Positions 1 to 8,212 of a stretch of 64,000 nucleotides of DNA are shown here, one piece after another. Origin of the DNA: CAYPUG01 sp964413905. GTDB lineage: Bacteria > Chloroflexota > Anaerolineae > JAADDB01. Within the stretch, counting starts at the first letter, position 1, and every line of letters begins with the position of its first letter. Location of the stretch: NCBI GenBank assembly GCA_964413905.1, contig CAYPUG010000001.1, positions 1-64,000 on the forward strand, read 5' to 3'. Both the position numbers and the translations under genes were made by a program. The notes below the pieces were generated by a model. It searched no databases. It saw only the letters and a list, made by a program, of their open reading frames with translations, and had not been told where the DNA came from.

Positions 1-788
1 TCCCGGTCATTGGCGGCCTAGAGAAGGACCGCCGCGCGCCCAGCCGGGAAGAACGCCTCGCGTATCTGCAACAGATCGCCCAACGCATTCACCGAAACGG
101 ACGCCGAGTGGAGACTTTGGTTGAAACCGGCCCGGTGGCCGAAACCCTGGCGGCTCTGGCCCAACGCGTCGGTGCAGACTTAATGATCATTAGCACGCAC
201 GGCCGGCATGGATGGCGGCGTATACTCTCGTCCAGCACGGCCAGCCAGATCCTCCATGTGACCCCTATCCCCGTTCTCATCATGCCGCCGGGTGCAGAAC
301 GACATGTCCAGAATCCCACCTTTCTGCGCGTGCTGGTCCCCCTGGATGGGTCTGAAAACGCAGAGCAAGTACTTCCCTACGTGCGGGGCCTAAAAGGCAT
401 CTTCGACGCAGATATCATCCTCCTCTATGTGCCCGAAGTGCCCCGTCCTGAAGGATATGGTGCCATCGCGGATGTAGTGGAACACTTGCGCCGCATTGCC
501 GTGACCGAGGGACAACAATATCTGGAGCGTATTGCTGATGTCCTTCGTGAGGAGGGACTGAACGCTCGCCCTTTGGTTTTAGGATATGACCCCGCACGGA
601 CCATACTGCGGGTCAGTCAGGAAGAGGACATCGACGTGGTAATGAGCACGACCCGAGGTCGCGGTGCGCTGGAGCGTGTGCTCCTAGGTAGTGTCGCCGA
701 ACAACTCACCGCAGAAGCCCGCAGCCTGCTCTTCCTCCTGCCGGTGCGCGGCAAACATCCAAGGGAGGGGAACACACATGAACATTGA
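1..788 (+). CDS. Universal stress protein, tandem UspA domains (5' end missing)
   Basis: The open frame runs in from the left edge (first full codon at position 3), so the N-terminus lies outside the window; the GTG at 108 is internal, not a start. What remains is the end of one UspA domain (ADLMIISTHGRHG, then SSTASQILHVTPIPVLIM) followed by a full second domain (FLRVLVPLDGSENAEQVLPY ... IDVVMSTTRGRGALERVLLG). The G-x2-G-x9-G(S/T) ATP-binding pattern of UspA proteins is visible as TRGRGALERVLLGSVAEQL. UspA proteins are soluble cytoplasmic stress proteins, often nucleotide binding. The last 11 bases overlap rpiA, so the two are translationally coupled and probably co-transcribed. Family sure; physiological role not predictable. 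Confidence 0.9.
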   Translation, partial: PVIGGLEKDRRAPSREERLAYLQQIAQRIHRNGRRVETLVETGPVAETLAALAQRVGADLMIISTHGRHGWRRILSSSTASQILHVTPIPVLIMPPGAERHVQNPTFLRVLVPLDGSENAEQVLPYVRGLKGIFDADIILLYVPEVPRPEGYGAIADVVEHLRRIAVTEGQQYLERIADVLREEGLNARPLVLGYDPARTILRVSQEEDIDVVMSTTRGRGALERVLLGSVAEQLTAEARSLLFLLPVRGKHPREGNTHEH

Positions 789-1467
789 AGTCATGAAACA
801 ACGGGCCGCTGCCCACGCGCTGACATACGTCCGCGATCACATGCGTATCGGCTTGGGGACCGGCTCGACCGCGGCTTATTTCATCACTCTCCTAGGGCAA
901 GCCCTGCGTGAGGGCACACTTCATGACGTCATTGGCGTGCCCACCTCGGAACGCACCGCGGCCCTGGCCCAGGCCGCGGGTATTCCCCTGACCACTTTAG
1001 ACGAAATACCCCACTTAAATCTAGCCGTGGATGGGGCGGACGAAGTGGACCCCCAATTAAACCTCATCAAAGGGCGAGGTCACGCGCTCGTCCGAGAAAA
1101 AATCGTCGCGGTCCACGCCGATCGCTTTATTGTCATCGTGGACACTCGCAAAACCGTCGATAAGCTCGGCAACCAAGGGCCATTACCTGTGGAGATCCTT
1201 CCTTTTGGTGCAAAAGCACATGTACGCTGGTTAGAAAGTTTAGGATGCCGGGCCGAATGGGTGCTGAATCCTGACGGCTCCCCTCGGCGCTCGGATAACG
1301 GAAACTTTCTCGTATGGTGCCACTTCGCGGGCGGCATCGAACACCCAGAAGCCCTCGAACGCACTCTCAACGACCGGCCGGGTATTGTAGGACACGGTTT
1401 GTTTCTCCACATGGCCCATGTGGTCATCATAGGAACATCCAAAGGCGTGGAGGTGAAAATCCCATGA
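778..1467 (+). CDS. rpiA: Ribose-5-phosphate isomerase A
   Basis: Interconverts ribose 5-phosphate and ribulose 5-phosphate in the non-oxidative pentose phosphate pathway. The 229-residue product has the usual RpiA length and motifs: GLGTGSTAAYF (phosphate loop), VDGADEVDP, KGRGHALVREKIVA and the C-terminal GIVGHGLF. The family's KGGGGAL loop reads KGRGHAL here, a mild variation with the catalytic Asp and Lys kept. The ATG at 778 is chosen because GGGAGGGG lies just upstream and because the protein then begins where RpiA proteins normally begin; the frame is open further upstream but only as a shadow of the stress-protein gene. The stop overlaps the rpe start as ATGA. Confidence 0.96.
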   Translation: MNIEVMKQRAAAHALTYVRDHMRIGLGTGSTAAYFITLLGQALREGTLHDVIGVPTSERTAALAQAAGIPLTTLDEIPHLNLAVDGADEVDPQLNLIKGRGHALVREKIVAVHADRFIVIVDTRKTVDKLGNQGPLPVEILPFGAKAHVRWLESLGCRAEWVLNPDGSPRRSDNGNFLVWCHFAGGIEHPEALERTLNDRPGIVGHGLFLHMAHVVIIGTSKGVEVKIP

Positions 1468-2144
1468 GCACACATGTGAAAATCTCACCCTCCTTTCTCT
1501 CGGCCGACCTCACCCGGTTGGGGGAACAAATCCAGGAGGCAGAGCAAGGGGGCGCGGACTGGATCCACGTAGACGTAATGGACGGCCAATTCGTCCCCAA
1601 TCTCACGTTCGGCCCACTCATTGTCCGGGCTTTGCGATCGGTCACCCGCTTGCCCTTAGACGTTCACTTGATGATAGAGACACCCGAAAGACTCATCCCC
1701 GCGTTTGCCGACGCGGGCGCCGATATTCTCACCGTGCACGTGGAAGCGTGCGTGCACCTGCACAGCGTAGTTCAGCACATCAAAAATCTTGGGAAAAAAG
1801 CCGGGGTCGCACTGAACCCGGCTACCCCCATCGCCGCGGTGGAAGAAATCTTGCCCTTTGTCGACCTGGTTTTGGTGATGTCCGTCAACCCCGGGTTTAG
1901 CGGCCAAACTTATATACCCTCCATCACCACCAAGATAGCCCGAATGCGACGCCTACTGGACGAACGCGGACTGACGCACGTGGAGCTGGAAGTGGACGGT
2001 GGGGTCAAGCCTACCAACATCGCCGAAGTCGTACGAGCCGGAGCGACCGCTGTTGTTGCCGGGTCCGCAGTGTATAATCAACGCGCTTCTGTAGCCGAAA
2101 ACATCCAGGCCTTGCGCGATGCGCTTGTCGCGCGTAGAGATTAG
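1464..2144 (+). CDS. rpe: Ribulose-phosphate 3-epimerase
   Basis: Epimerises ribulose 5-phosphate to xylulose 5-phosphate, the step next to RpiA. The 226-residue TIM-barrel shows all family signatures: ISPSFLSADLTRLGEQ, HVDVMDGQFVPNLTFGP, LDVHLMIETPE, MSVNPGFSGQTYI and ELEVDGGVKPTN, containing the metal-binding His and Asp residues. The start is the ATG inside the ATGA overlap with rpiA, so translation of the two is coupled. Gene order stress protein-rpiA-rpe suggests one transcript feeding the pentose phosphate shunt. Nothing unusual in the sequence. Confidence 0.97.
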   Translation: MSTHVKISPSFLSADLTRLGEQIQEAEQGGADWIHVDVMDGQFVPNLTFGPLIVRALRSVTRLPLDVHLMIETPERLIPAFADAGADILTVHVEACVHLHSVVQHIKNLGKKAGVALNPATPIAAVEEILPFVDLVLVMSVNPGFSGQTYIPSITTKIARMRRLLDERGLTHVELEVDGGVKPTNIAEVVRAGATAVVAGSAVYNQRASVAENIQALRDALVARRD

Positions 2145-2337
2145 GACTTCGTTCGTCGTGGAATGATGGCGTAAACTCCGAAAACGGGTAGAATAAGGGA
2201 GTGCTTTCGCCGACGCGTGGCCGTACAGACGAGGGATTTCAGTAACCTGGAACGCTCTGCCGAAGCCGCCTTTACAAGACGATGTTTGTTCGTCGGCGAG
2301 ATGTGCCTGTTGATCACCACGCGCTATCGAGGAATCT

Positions 2338-3531
2338 ATGGGTGAAATTATCATTGCGGTTGCCCAACAGTCCTTACACCTATATGAAACCCTGGACGCG
2401 TACGCCCGGGATGTTGAACGCTTTTTCCGTTTGGCCGAGGAAAAACACGCTCGCTTGATCATCTTTCCCGAACGGACCGCGCTCATGGTCATCCCTCCCC
2501 TGGTGGAGAACTTTCGCTCCAACTTGCTGAAAAAGGCCGATACTACCCGACGCCGAACCTCCTGGTGGGATCGCACACGCAGCAGCGTACTGCGACAGAC
2601 CGCGCGGCTTCTGCGTGCCGACATGGCCGAGACTTTGCGCAAAGCACTCACAGAGACACCTGATTTTATTTGGGAACAATATGTGCGTGTCTTTTCCGAC
2701 CTTGCGTACGAGTACAAGATGACGGTCGTGGCCGGTAGCGGCTACTTTCGCCACTTGGAAACACGTGAATTGCAACATGTGGCTACTGTGTTCGGCCCAG
2801 ATGGCGATGTCATCGGTCAACACGCGAAGGTTATTTTGAACGAAGGCGAGGAATCCTGGATCACGCCCGGCAAAGGTTGGCACGTGTTGGAGACCCCGGC
2901 CGGACGTCTGGGTGTGGTGATGGGCGAAGAGGTCATGTACCCAGAAGTCGGGCGTCTCCTCGCGTACCAGGGCATGGATGCCCTTATTACGCTGGCTGCA
3001 ACGCCCGATCCCGCAGTGGCCGATCTTCTGTGGGAAGGCGTCAAGGCGCGGGTCACGGATAATCAGGTCTTTGCTGCGCTGGCCTTTACCGTGGGCCCCG
3101 ATCCTTTCGCCGGTGAGGATGCCTTCCCCTTCCGCGGGCGTTCGGTTATCATGGCGCCACATGGACTGACGGCCCGGGGGAATGGTATCATTGTGGAAGC
3201 GGGGACCGGCACCGCGGAAGTCCTGGTAACTGCACGCTGGAATTTTCAGCGTCTGCACACGTATTGGGAAAACGCGCCTATTCCGGTACGACGTCGCTTG
3301 CCGGCAAAAGTGGTCGCGCCGGTCTTGGCCGCGCTGTACGGTCAAGCCGTGACCTTGGAAGAGGCACAGCAAGCGCTTCAAGGGCCACCCAAAGCCCTCC
3401 CGGAAACTCGGCCGGCAAGTGAAGAAGGTGCGACTCGCCCCCTCAGAGCCTTGAGCGGGGAAGAAGCAAACGAATCCGACACAAACACACCGAGCGCGTC
3501 CCCGCAAATATCACCAGAAGAGAAAGAGTGA
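2338..3531 (+). CDS. Nitrilase-fold protein lacking the catalytic cysteine (predicted pseudoenzyme)
   Basis: The 397-residue product has the carbon-nitrogen hydrolase fold: the N-terminal strand GEIIIAVAQQ, the first catalytic Glu in IIFPERTAL (E45), the catalytic Lys in QHAKVILNEGEE (K164), and the nucleophile-elbow region LGVVMGEEVMYPEVGR. In active members that elbow reads roughly G-V-x-x-C-(Y/W)-(D/E)-x-x-(F/Y)-P-E; here the cysteine position is Gly196, and the whole protein contains no cysteine. Hydrolysis by the known mechanism is therefore not expected. An insertion at about residues 55-100 (Arg-rich) and an acidic, low-complexity C-terminus (about 345-397) are also atypical. The start ATG follows GAGGAATCT. 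Family confident, loss of activity inferred, function unknown. Confidence 0.85.
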   Translation: MGEIIIAVAQQSLHLYETLDAYARDVERFFRLAEEKHARLIIFPERTALMVIPPLVENFRSNLLKKADTTRRRTSWWDRTRSSVLRQTARLLRADMAETLRKALTETPDFIWEQYVRVFSDLAYEYKMTVVAGSGYFRHLETRELQHVATVFGPDGDVIGQHAKVILNEGEESWITPGKGWHVLETPAGRLGVVMGEEVMYPEVGRLLAYQGMDALITLAATPDPAVADLLWEGVKARVTDNQVFAALAFTVGPDPFAGEDAFPFRGRSVIMAPHGLTARGNGIIVEAGTGTAEVLVTARWNFQRLHTYWENAPIPVRRRLPAKVVAPVLAALYGQAVTLEEAQQALQGPPKALPETRPASEEGATRPLRALSGEEANESDTNTPSASPQISPEEKE

Positions 3532-3534
3532 CGA

Positions 3535-3596
3535 GGCGAGATAAACCTCGCCGTTTACGCTAAAGAACAGAAAACGTGATGTGGCCGTCAAGCAGG
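3535..3596 (+). repeat. Dispersed intergenic element, decayed copy (hairpin plus conserved arm)
   Basis: A short hairpin (GGCGAG at 3535-3540 paired with CTCGCC at 3547-3552) is followed by an arm (3553-3596) that aligns with the arm of the copy at 8580-8624: both run TTTACGC, then a purine-rich stretch, then AAACGYGAT, then a GTC(A/R) end. The terminal repeat is degraded. It lies between the nitrilase-fold gene and the next small gene. Confidence 0.5.
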
Positions 3597-3626
3597 CGGC
3601 CCCCTTGCCCACAGGAGAACACAATC

Positions 3627-3884
3627 ATGGACGAAAAGACACGTGAAAGAAACGAAACGCGAAAAGAGAAGCCCGGTGAAGAGGACAAGCAACTCCCTGA
3701 AGAATTGTGGGAAATGGTTCGCGCGGAACTTCAACAGGCTGCGCGGGTCCTACGTACGTTGACCGATCCTCTGTTTGCGGACGAGCCATCCACAACCGCT
3801 CAGCCTACCTCAACTGCTAAAACCGAGGGCTGGTTTGCCCGATTGGTGGAACAAGGGCGCCAGATGACGCATCCTCAAGGGTAA
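3627..3884 (+). CDS. Small hydrophilic protein of unknown function
   Basis: An 85-residue protein starting at an ATG preceded by AGGAGAACACAATC, a good ribosome binding site; the longer frame from 3576 lacks one. It is highly charged at the N-terminus (KTRERNETRKEKPGEED), has a predicted helix (ELWEMVRAELQQAARVLRTL) and a Thr/Ser/Pro-rich linker before WFARLVEQGRQM. No transmembrane segment or signal peptide. I do not recognise a family. It faces the next minus-strand gene across a hairpin cluster, so it is the last gene of its transcript. Confidence 0.7.
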   Translation: MDEKTRERNETRKEKPGEEDKQLPEELWEMVRAELQQAARVLRTLTDPLFADEPSTTAQPTSTAKTEGWFARLVEQGRQMTHPQG

Positions 3885-3896
3885 CCACTTTGGAAT

Positions 3897-3943
3897 GCGG
3901 CACGCTCGTGCCGCTTTGAATCAAAGCGGTGACAAGTCACCGC
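3897..3943. terminator. Chained hairpins between convergent genes (bidirectional terminator candidate)
   Basis: Three perfect inverted repeats share arms: GCGGCAC/GTGCCGC (3897-3914), CCGCTTTGA/TCAAAGCGG (3911-3929) and GCGGTGAC/GTCACCGC (3926-3943). The outer two can form together; the middle one excludes both. No strong T-run follows on either strand, so termination is inferred from position between the convergent genes ending at 3884 and 3972. Confidence 0.6.
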
Positions 3944-3971
3944 ACTCTAAAAGATTCGCTCCGAAATTGTC

Positions 3972-4232
3972 CTACCGTTCCCCGCGAATCGCTTGCCAGA
4001 TGTTGTCCATCTCCCGAAACGGGGCTTCCACTCCTCGCGTCACATCCGCAACTCGCCGGTGGATTTGCTGCCACCCATCACGCGCGCGTTGCCCATACGT
4101 TCGAGCTTGCCGGTTGGCGTATCGTACTCCCTTAATGCCAAAGAAAAAGAGAACCAAGGGCACCAATGTGACAACAAACATTTCAACTGCTAACACCACG
4201 ACTGCTACATCGCGCCAAAATGACAAGTCCAT
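3972..4232 (-). CDS. Small single-pass membrane protein
   Basis: An 86-residue protein with one long N-terminal membrane segment (VAVVVLAVEMFVVTLVPLVLFFFGI, residues about 9-33) and a basic amphipathic cytoplasmic part (YANRQARTYGQRARDGWQQI). The layout recalls the short apolipoprotein- or DUF948-like membrane proteins found in many bacteria, but I cannot assign a family. The ATG at 4232 is preceded by GAGAGGTGCTCAC, a good ribosome binding site. It follows the DUF2723 gene on the same strand after 60 bases and may be co-transcribed with it. Confidence 0.75.
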   Translation of the reverse strand: MDLSFWRDVAVVVLAVEMFVVTLVPLVLFFFGIKGVRYANRQARTYGQRARDGWQQIHRRVADVTRGVEAPFREMDNIWQAIRGER

Positions 4233-4292
4233 GTGAGCACCTCTCTCCGCAAGCTACGCTATACTCATTTTAGCTCTTTTCACCTTTTTGGG

Positions 4293-7106
4293 CTATTTCA
4301 CGGCTACGCTATCCAACGTCCAGGCCCGATCTACAGTAGGGTGCGGCTGCGACAAGGGCAAACGTTCGCCGGTTCGGGGGTCATACAGACCAACGCGCAC
4401 CGTGTACTCCCCAGGACGGACATCTTCAGGCAACACAACGACATGTTCGTCTACAATATCCTCACCCGGAACCCACAAATCTGTGGGGAGTGTGCCGTTA
4501 ACCGGCACCCCGTCATGCTGTGCGACAAGGTGGCCCCGAGAGTCCACCAGGTGGACAAAAACTTTGTAGGAAACGTCCACATCAGACATCGGTTGCCAAT
4601 ATAATGTGACCGCAATTTCCTCCCCGGGAGACGCGATCTGCGGCGAAATCCGATACCCGCGCAACCGGATCACATCGGCCCACACCGCCTCACTGGCGCG
4701 AACACCGGTTGGCAGGGCCTTCAAATACTGATGCGGACGATCACGCACCCGTATCCGTCCAACCCACCAACGATTCGTCGGAAACCAGGGCAACCGCCTC
4801 CCGTCCGACAACACCCGAATTTCCACCGCGTATGTATGATCTCCCAACCCTCGTGGTGCGCGCACATCGTGAACCGTGCGCACAAACGTGCCGGGTTGCC
4901 ACAACATTCCATGCTCTAGATCGACCAGAGCATAAGGGCCGGCCGTCAAGCCACGCCCCCCACGTCCCCAAAAACGCACCACCAAAGCAAGTGCCTGCTT
5001 GGGCGATTTCCTCACCTCCCACACTAATTCTAACCGCAACGGATCCCCCGGACGCACTGGAAGATCCGAGAGATACCAGGCACGTAACGTAAGAGGTCCC
5101 ACCCGGGGAGGGACCAAGGGAACCGTCTCTCGGGGCAGATCGTGCCGCATAAGCGTACGCGTGGGTTCCACCCGAACCTTCCCTAAAATGACGGAAGGAA
5201 GCCCGGCAATGGGAATACCCCCATCCGTTTCCACGCGCAAAAAAGATAATGTGGCGTCATACATACCTCCAGGCGTTCCCACCGGTACCCGAGCGGGCAC
5301 CACCGTCAACCCCTCGGTGCCGGCAGGAATATCATGTTGGGGATACCAGGGCGCAACCAAGGACGTAGAAAAGTCCATCGGAATGCCCATTCCCTGAGGT
5401 TCCAAATGTACATCCACAAACGCATTACGCGGCAGAGTTTGTTCCGTACGCCAACAAAAATGCCAGACCTCGCCCTGCTCCGATGTTAAGCGTTGGGGAG
5501 CCCGCAAAATAGCAATGGACACCGGTCCCACATGGACATCGGGTTTCTGACCCCCCATACAAGACACCGTCTTACCCGGGGGCAGCACACGGAGCAGATA
5601 TCCCCACGGCACCAGCGTGTAATCCCGCTCCAAATTCGGGGCCCAGCCGTGGGTGGGGGCAGCCAAATAAAGAGGAGCGCCCGTGCGCAACCACGGCTGA
5701 ATTACCGCATCCTCATCCGGGGGAAACAATCCCCACAGATCAGAACGCACGTGCTCGGTCTGCTGGAGATACCACAGCGGAGTGAAATCACTCCAGTGGC
5801 CTAAGAGAGCGGCCCCCCGTTCAATGGGTTCGGTCAACAACGTCTCCCACCAATAACGGATGTCAACCCGCCGGCTCAAATCCCGTTCGGGATAGCGAGA
5901 GATGAACAGCGAAAAGACGTACACAAATACAAGCGTTCTCGCCAGAATAGATACCAGAACAGATAGCCGAAAGCGCGAAACCGCTAAAGGCCCATCCAAA
6001 ACAAACGCGGAGATAAAACAAACCACCCAAAAGGCCGGCATCAGATACGCGTCATTCTTCCCCTGTCGAATATACGCCACCATCAACGTTAGAAACACAA
6101 CAAACGCGCCCAACATCACGGGCAATGCCCGGTCCCGACGCCAGAGGCGTACCCCGCCTACAAAAGCCAAAAACCACACCGGCCAGGGGATCTCCGCCGT
6201 CCAATAAGGCCACACATCTTTGAGCAAGACAAACGCCTGTCGCCAACCGCCGGCCAGCAACCCGGTCGCGTATCCACCCAACCCCGTGATGTAATACCAC
6301 ACAAGGTCCCAGCGCAATGGAGGCTCATACCACACATGCACCAACCCTTTATACACCGCGGACGACCGTCCAATGCCCTTCAATACGGGCCAAGACGCGA
6401 ACACGGCCCAACGCCAAGGTACATATACATACAGGAAGTTAGGCAACAAACCGGCCAGGAACATCTTCCCCCACACCCGCCAACAAGTGCGCATCAGCGG
6501 AACCCGCCACACCAGGTACATCAACCAAAAAGGCAGAAGCAGAGCATCGCTGGGATGAACGGCCAAGCCCATGCCCAAAAACAGCGCGGAGAGTACCAGA
6601 TAGCGTTGCACATCTTTCCCCTGAGCAGCCGTCCATGCCCACAACAACGCGCCCACCAGAAGGGAAAGGTTCAGGGTATAACGCTCGGCCAAAAGACTGT
6701 ACCCCCAAAAGGAAGGAGAGACCGCGAGCAGACCGGCGGCCAGAGCGCCGACCGAAACACGGCCGCTGACGCGTTGGGCAAAATATGCAGTGAGGAATAC
6801 AGCCACCCCTCCGCCCACCGCGGAGAGAAGATTCATGCGCCAAGCCAGATTTCCCATGGGCAAATGCGACCAAATCCAGCCCAGCAGCATGTACAGGGGA
6901 AAACCATTCGGATGGGGTAAGCCTAACACAGAGGGCAAATATTGGAATTCGGCAAAGTCGGAAACGAACACATCGGGGGCCAGAGTGCGCACATACAACA
7001 AAAACGCCAGTATTCCCCAGACTCCCGGTAGCCTCCCCCGTATCGACGGCCAAAAAGAAGGGAGGCGACGCAATACGCCGCCTCCCCCACGCAAAAGGTG
7101 CGCCAT
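4293..7106 (-). CDS. DUF2723-type multi-span membrane protein, probable lipid-dependent glycosyltransferase
   Basis: A 937-residue protein. Residues about 25-410 hold roughly ten to twelve membrane segments; the N-terminal block has the DUF2723 signature, with the acidic pair in FVSDFAEFQYLPSVLGLPHP (D50, E53) and then NGFPLYMLLG, as in GT-C/O-mannosyltransferase-like proteins. Residues about 430-937 are predicted to be outside the membrane and rich in beta-strands, ending in a domain with YTVRVGLYDPRTGERLPL, a pattern familiar from Chloroflexota membrane glycosyltransferases. It would act at the cytoplasmic membrane on a polyprenyl-linked sugar donor; substrate unknown. It starts 2 bases after the stop of the upstream ATPase gene, so the two are very likely one transcript. 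Confidence 0.85.
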   Translation of the reverse strand: MAHLLRGGGGVLRRLPSFWPSIRGRLPGVWGILAFLLYVRTLAPDVFVSDFAEFQYLPSVLGLPHPNGFPLYMLLGWIWSHLPMGNLAWRMNLLSAVGGGVAVFLTAYFAQRVSGRVSVGALAAGLLAVSPSFWGYSLLAERYTLNLSLLVGALLWAWTAAQGKDVQRYLVLSALFLGMGLAVHPSDALLLPFWLMYLVWRVPLMRTCWRVWGKMFLAGLLPNFLYVYVPWRWAVFASWPVLKGIGRSSAVYKGLVHVWYEPPLRWDLVWYYITGLGGYATGLLAGGWRQAFVLLKDVWPYWTAEIPWPVWFLAFVGGVRLWRRDRALPVMLGAFVVFLTLMVAYIRQGKNDAYLMPAFWVVCFISAFVLDGPLAVSRFRLSVLVSILARTLVFVYVFSLFISRYPERDLSRRVDIRYWWETLLTEPIERGAALLGHWSDFTPLWYLQQTEHVRSDLWGLFPPDEDAVIQPWLRTGAPLYLAAPTHGWAPNLERDYTLVPWGYLLRVLPPGKTVSCMGGQKPDVHVGPVSIAILRAPQRLTSEQGEVWHFCWRTEQTLPRNAFVDVHLEPQGMGIPMDFSTSLVAPWYPQHDIPAGTEGLTVVPARVPVGTPGGMYDATLSFLRVETDGGIPIAGLPSVILGKVRVEPTRTLMRHDLPRETVPLVPPRVGPLTLRAWYLSDLPVRPGDPLRLELVWEVRKSPKQALALVVRFWGRGGRGLTAGPYALVDLEHGMLWQPGTFVRTVHDVRAPRGLGDHTYAVEIRVLSDGRRLPWFPTNRWWVGRIRVRDRPHQYLKALPTGVRASEAVWADVIRLRGYRISPQIASPGEEIAVTLYWQPMSDVDVSYKVFVHLVDSRGHLVAQHDGVPVNGTLPTDLWVPGEDIVDEHVVVLPEDVRPGEYTVRVGLYDPRTGERLPLSQPHPTVDRAWTLDSVAVK

Positions 7107-7108
7107 GT

Positions 7109-8212
7109 TTACTCCAACCGCTTCTCCGTCTTCGGGTCGAAGAGGTGCATGTGATCCATATTCACTACCAAATCCACCAGATCCCCATGGCGGACACGCA
7201 CACGCGGGTCCACCCGGGCCACAAACGCCTTATTATCCGCGGTCAGACAGTACAGGAAGATCTCACTTCCCATCAACTCCGTCACATCCACTTTCGCCCG
7301 CATCTCGCCCGGGAAAATCTCAGGCGGAACGTACGGCTTCGCGTGGATATCCTCCGGACGAATACCGAAGATCACCTCCTTACCTTTATACTTACGGTAA
7401 ATCTCGGCCTTATCCGGGGGCACCAGAAGGCGGAAAGAGCCGCCATCGACGAACAACTTGCCGTCCGCCTCCACCAACGTCGCGTCGAAGAAATTCATGC
7501 TCGGGCTGCCGATGAATCCCGCAACGAAGACATTGCCCGGGCGCTCATAAAGGTTCTGCGGCGTATCCACCTGCTGGAGCACACCGTCCCGCATGACCGC
7601 GATGCGCGTGGCCATGGTCATGGCCTCGACCTGATCGTGCGTCACATAAATAAACGTGGTTCCCAGGCGCTGATGCAGTTTACTTAACTCCGCGCGGGTC
7701 TGGACGCGCAATTTCGCATCCAGGTTGGAGAGAGGCTCATCGAACAAGAAAACCTTGGGCTGGCGCACAATCGCGCGCCCGACCGCCACACGCTGGCGCT
7801 GACCACCGGACAATTGCTTAGGCTTCCGGTCCAGCAGCTGCTCAATGCCCAAGATGCGGGCCGCCTCATGCACCCGACGGTCAATCTCGTCCTTGGGAAC
7901 TTTGCGCAACTTCAAGCCGAAGGCCATATTATCGTACACACTCATGTGAGGGTACAACGCGTAGGACTGAAACACCATCGCGATGTCCCGATCCTTAGGG
8001 GGAACATCGTTGACCAATCGGTCACCGATATAAATGTTTCCTGATGTGAGCTCCTCCAAACCGGCCAGAAGACGCAACGTGGTGGTTTTTCCACAACCAG
8101 AAGGGCCTACAAAGACAAGGAATTCCTTATCCTCAATGTGAAGAGACAAGTCGTTAACCGCAATAACGTCTCCAAATCGCTTGGTCACGTGTTCAAAGGT
8201 TACACTCGCCAT
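7109..8212 (-). CDS. MalK/UgpC-type sugar ABC transporter ATP-binding protein
   Basis: The 367-residue ATPase has Walker A GPSGCGKTTT, signature LSGGQRQRVAVGRA, Walker B VFLFDEPLSNLDAK, the switch His in THDQVEAMTM, and a C-terminal TOBE regulatory domain, typical of CUT1-family carbohydrate importers. The start is the ATG at 8212, which gives the usual MASVTFEHVTKRFGDV N-terminus; the open frame extends 47 codons further but those residues do not resemble the family. No permease or binding-protein gene lies nearby, so it probably serves transporters encoded elsewhere, as MsmX does in Bacillus. It is followed at once by the DUF2723 gene. Confidence 0.93.
   Translation of the reverse strand: MASVTFEHVTKRFGDVIAVNDLSLHIEDKEFLVFVGPSGCGKTTTLRLLAGLEELTSGNIYIGDRLVNDVPPKDRDIAMVFQSYALYPHMSVYDNMAFGLKLRKVPKDEIDRRVHEAARILGIEQLLDRKPKQLSGGQRQRVAVGRAIVRQPKVFLFDEPLSNLDAKLRVQTRAELSKLHQRLGTTFIYVTHDQVEAMTMATRIAVMRDGVLQQVDTPQNLYERPGNVFVAGFIGSPSMNFFDATLVEADGKLFVDGGSFRLLVPPDKAEIYRKYKGKEVIFGIRPEDIHAKPYVPPEIFPGEMRAKVDVTELMGSEIFLYCLTADNKAFVARVDPRVRVRHGDLVDLVVNMDHMHLFDPKTEKRLE

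Noticed and set aside
1..2144. GTG at 108 as the start of the stress protein gene
   Set aside because: The frame stays open to the window edge and the upstream residues continue the UspA domain, so the gene is truncated by the window and not initiated there.
2145..2337. A further copy of the dispersed element between rpe and the nitrilase-fold gene
   Set aside because: A few matching words (TGGCGTAAAC, CGCCTTTAC) occur, but no terminal repeats and no consistent alignment.
5902..6920. Long plus-strand open frames opposite the DUF2723 gene
   Set aside because: They are antisense shadows of a GC-rich coding sequence; the translations are low-complexity and lack start signals, while the minus-strand frame has a clear family signature.
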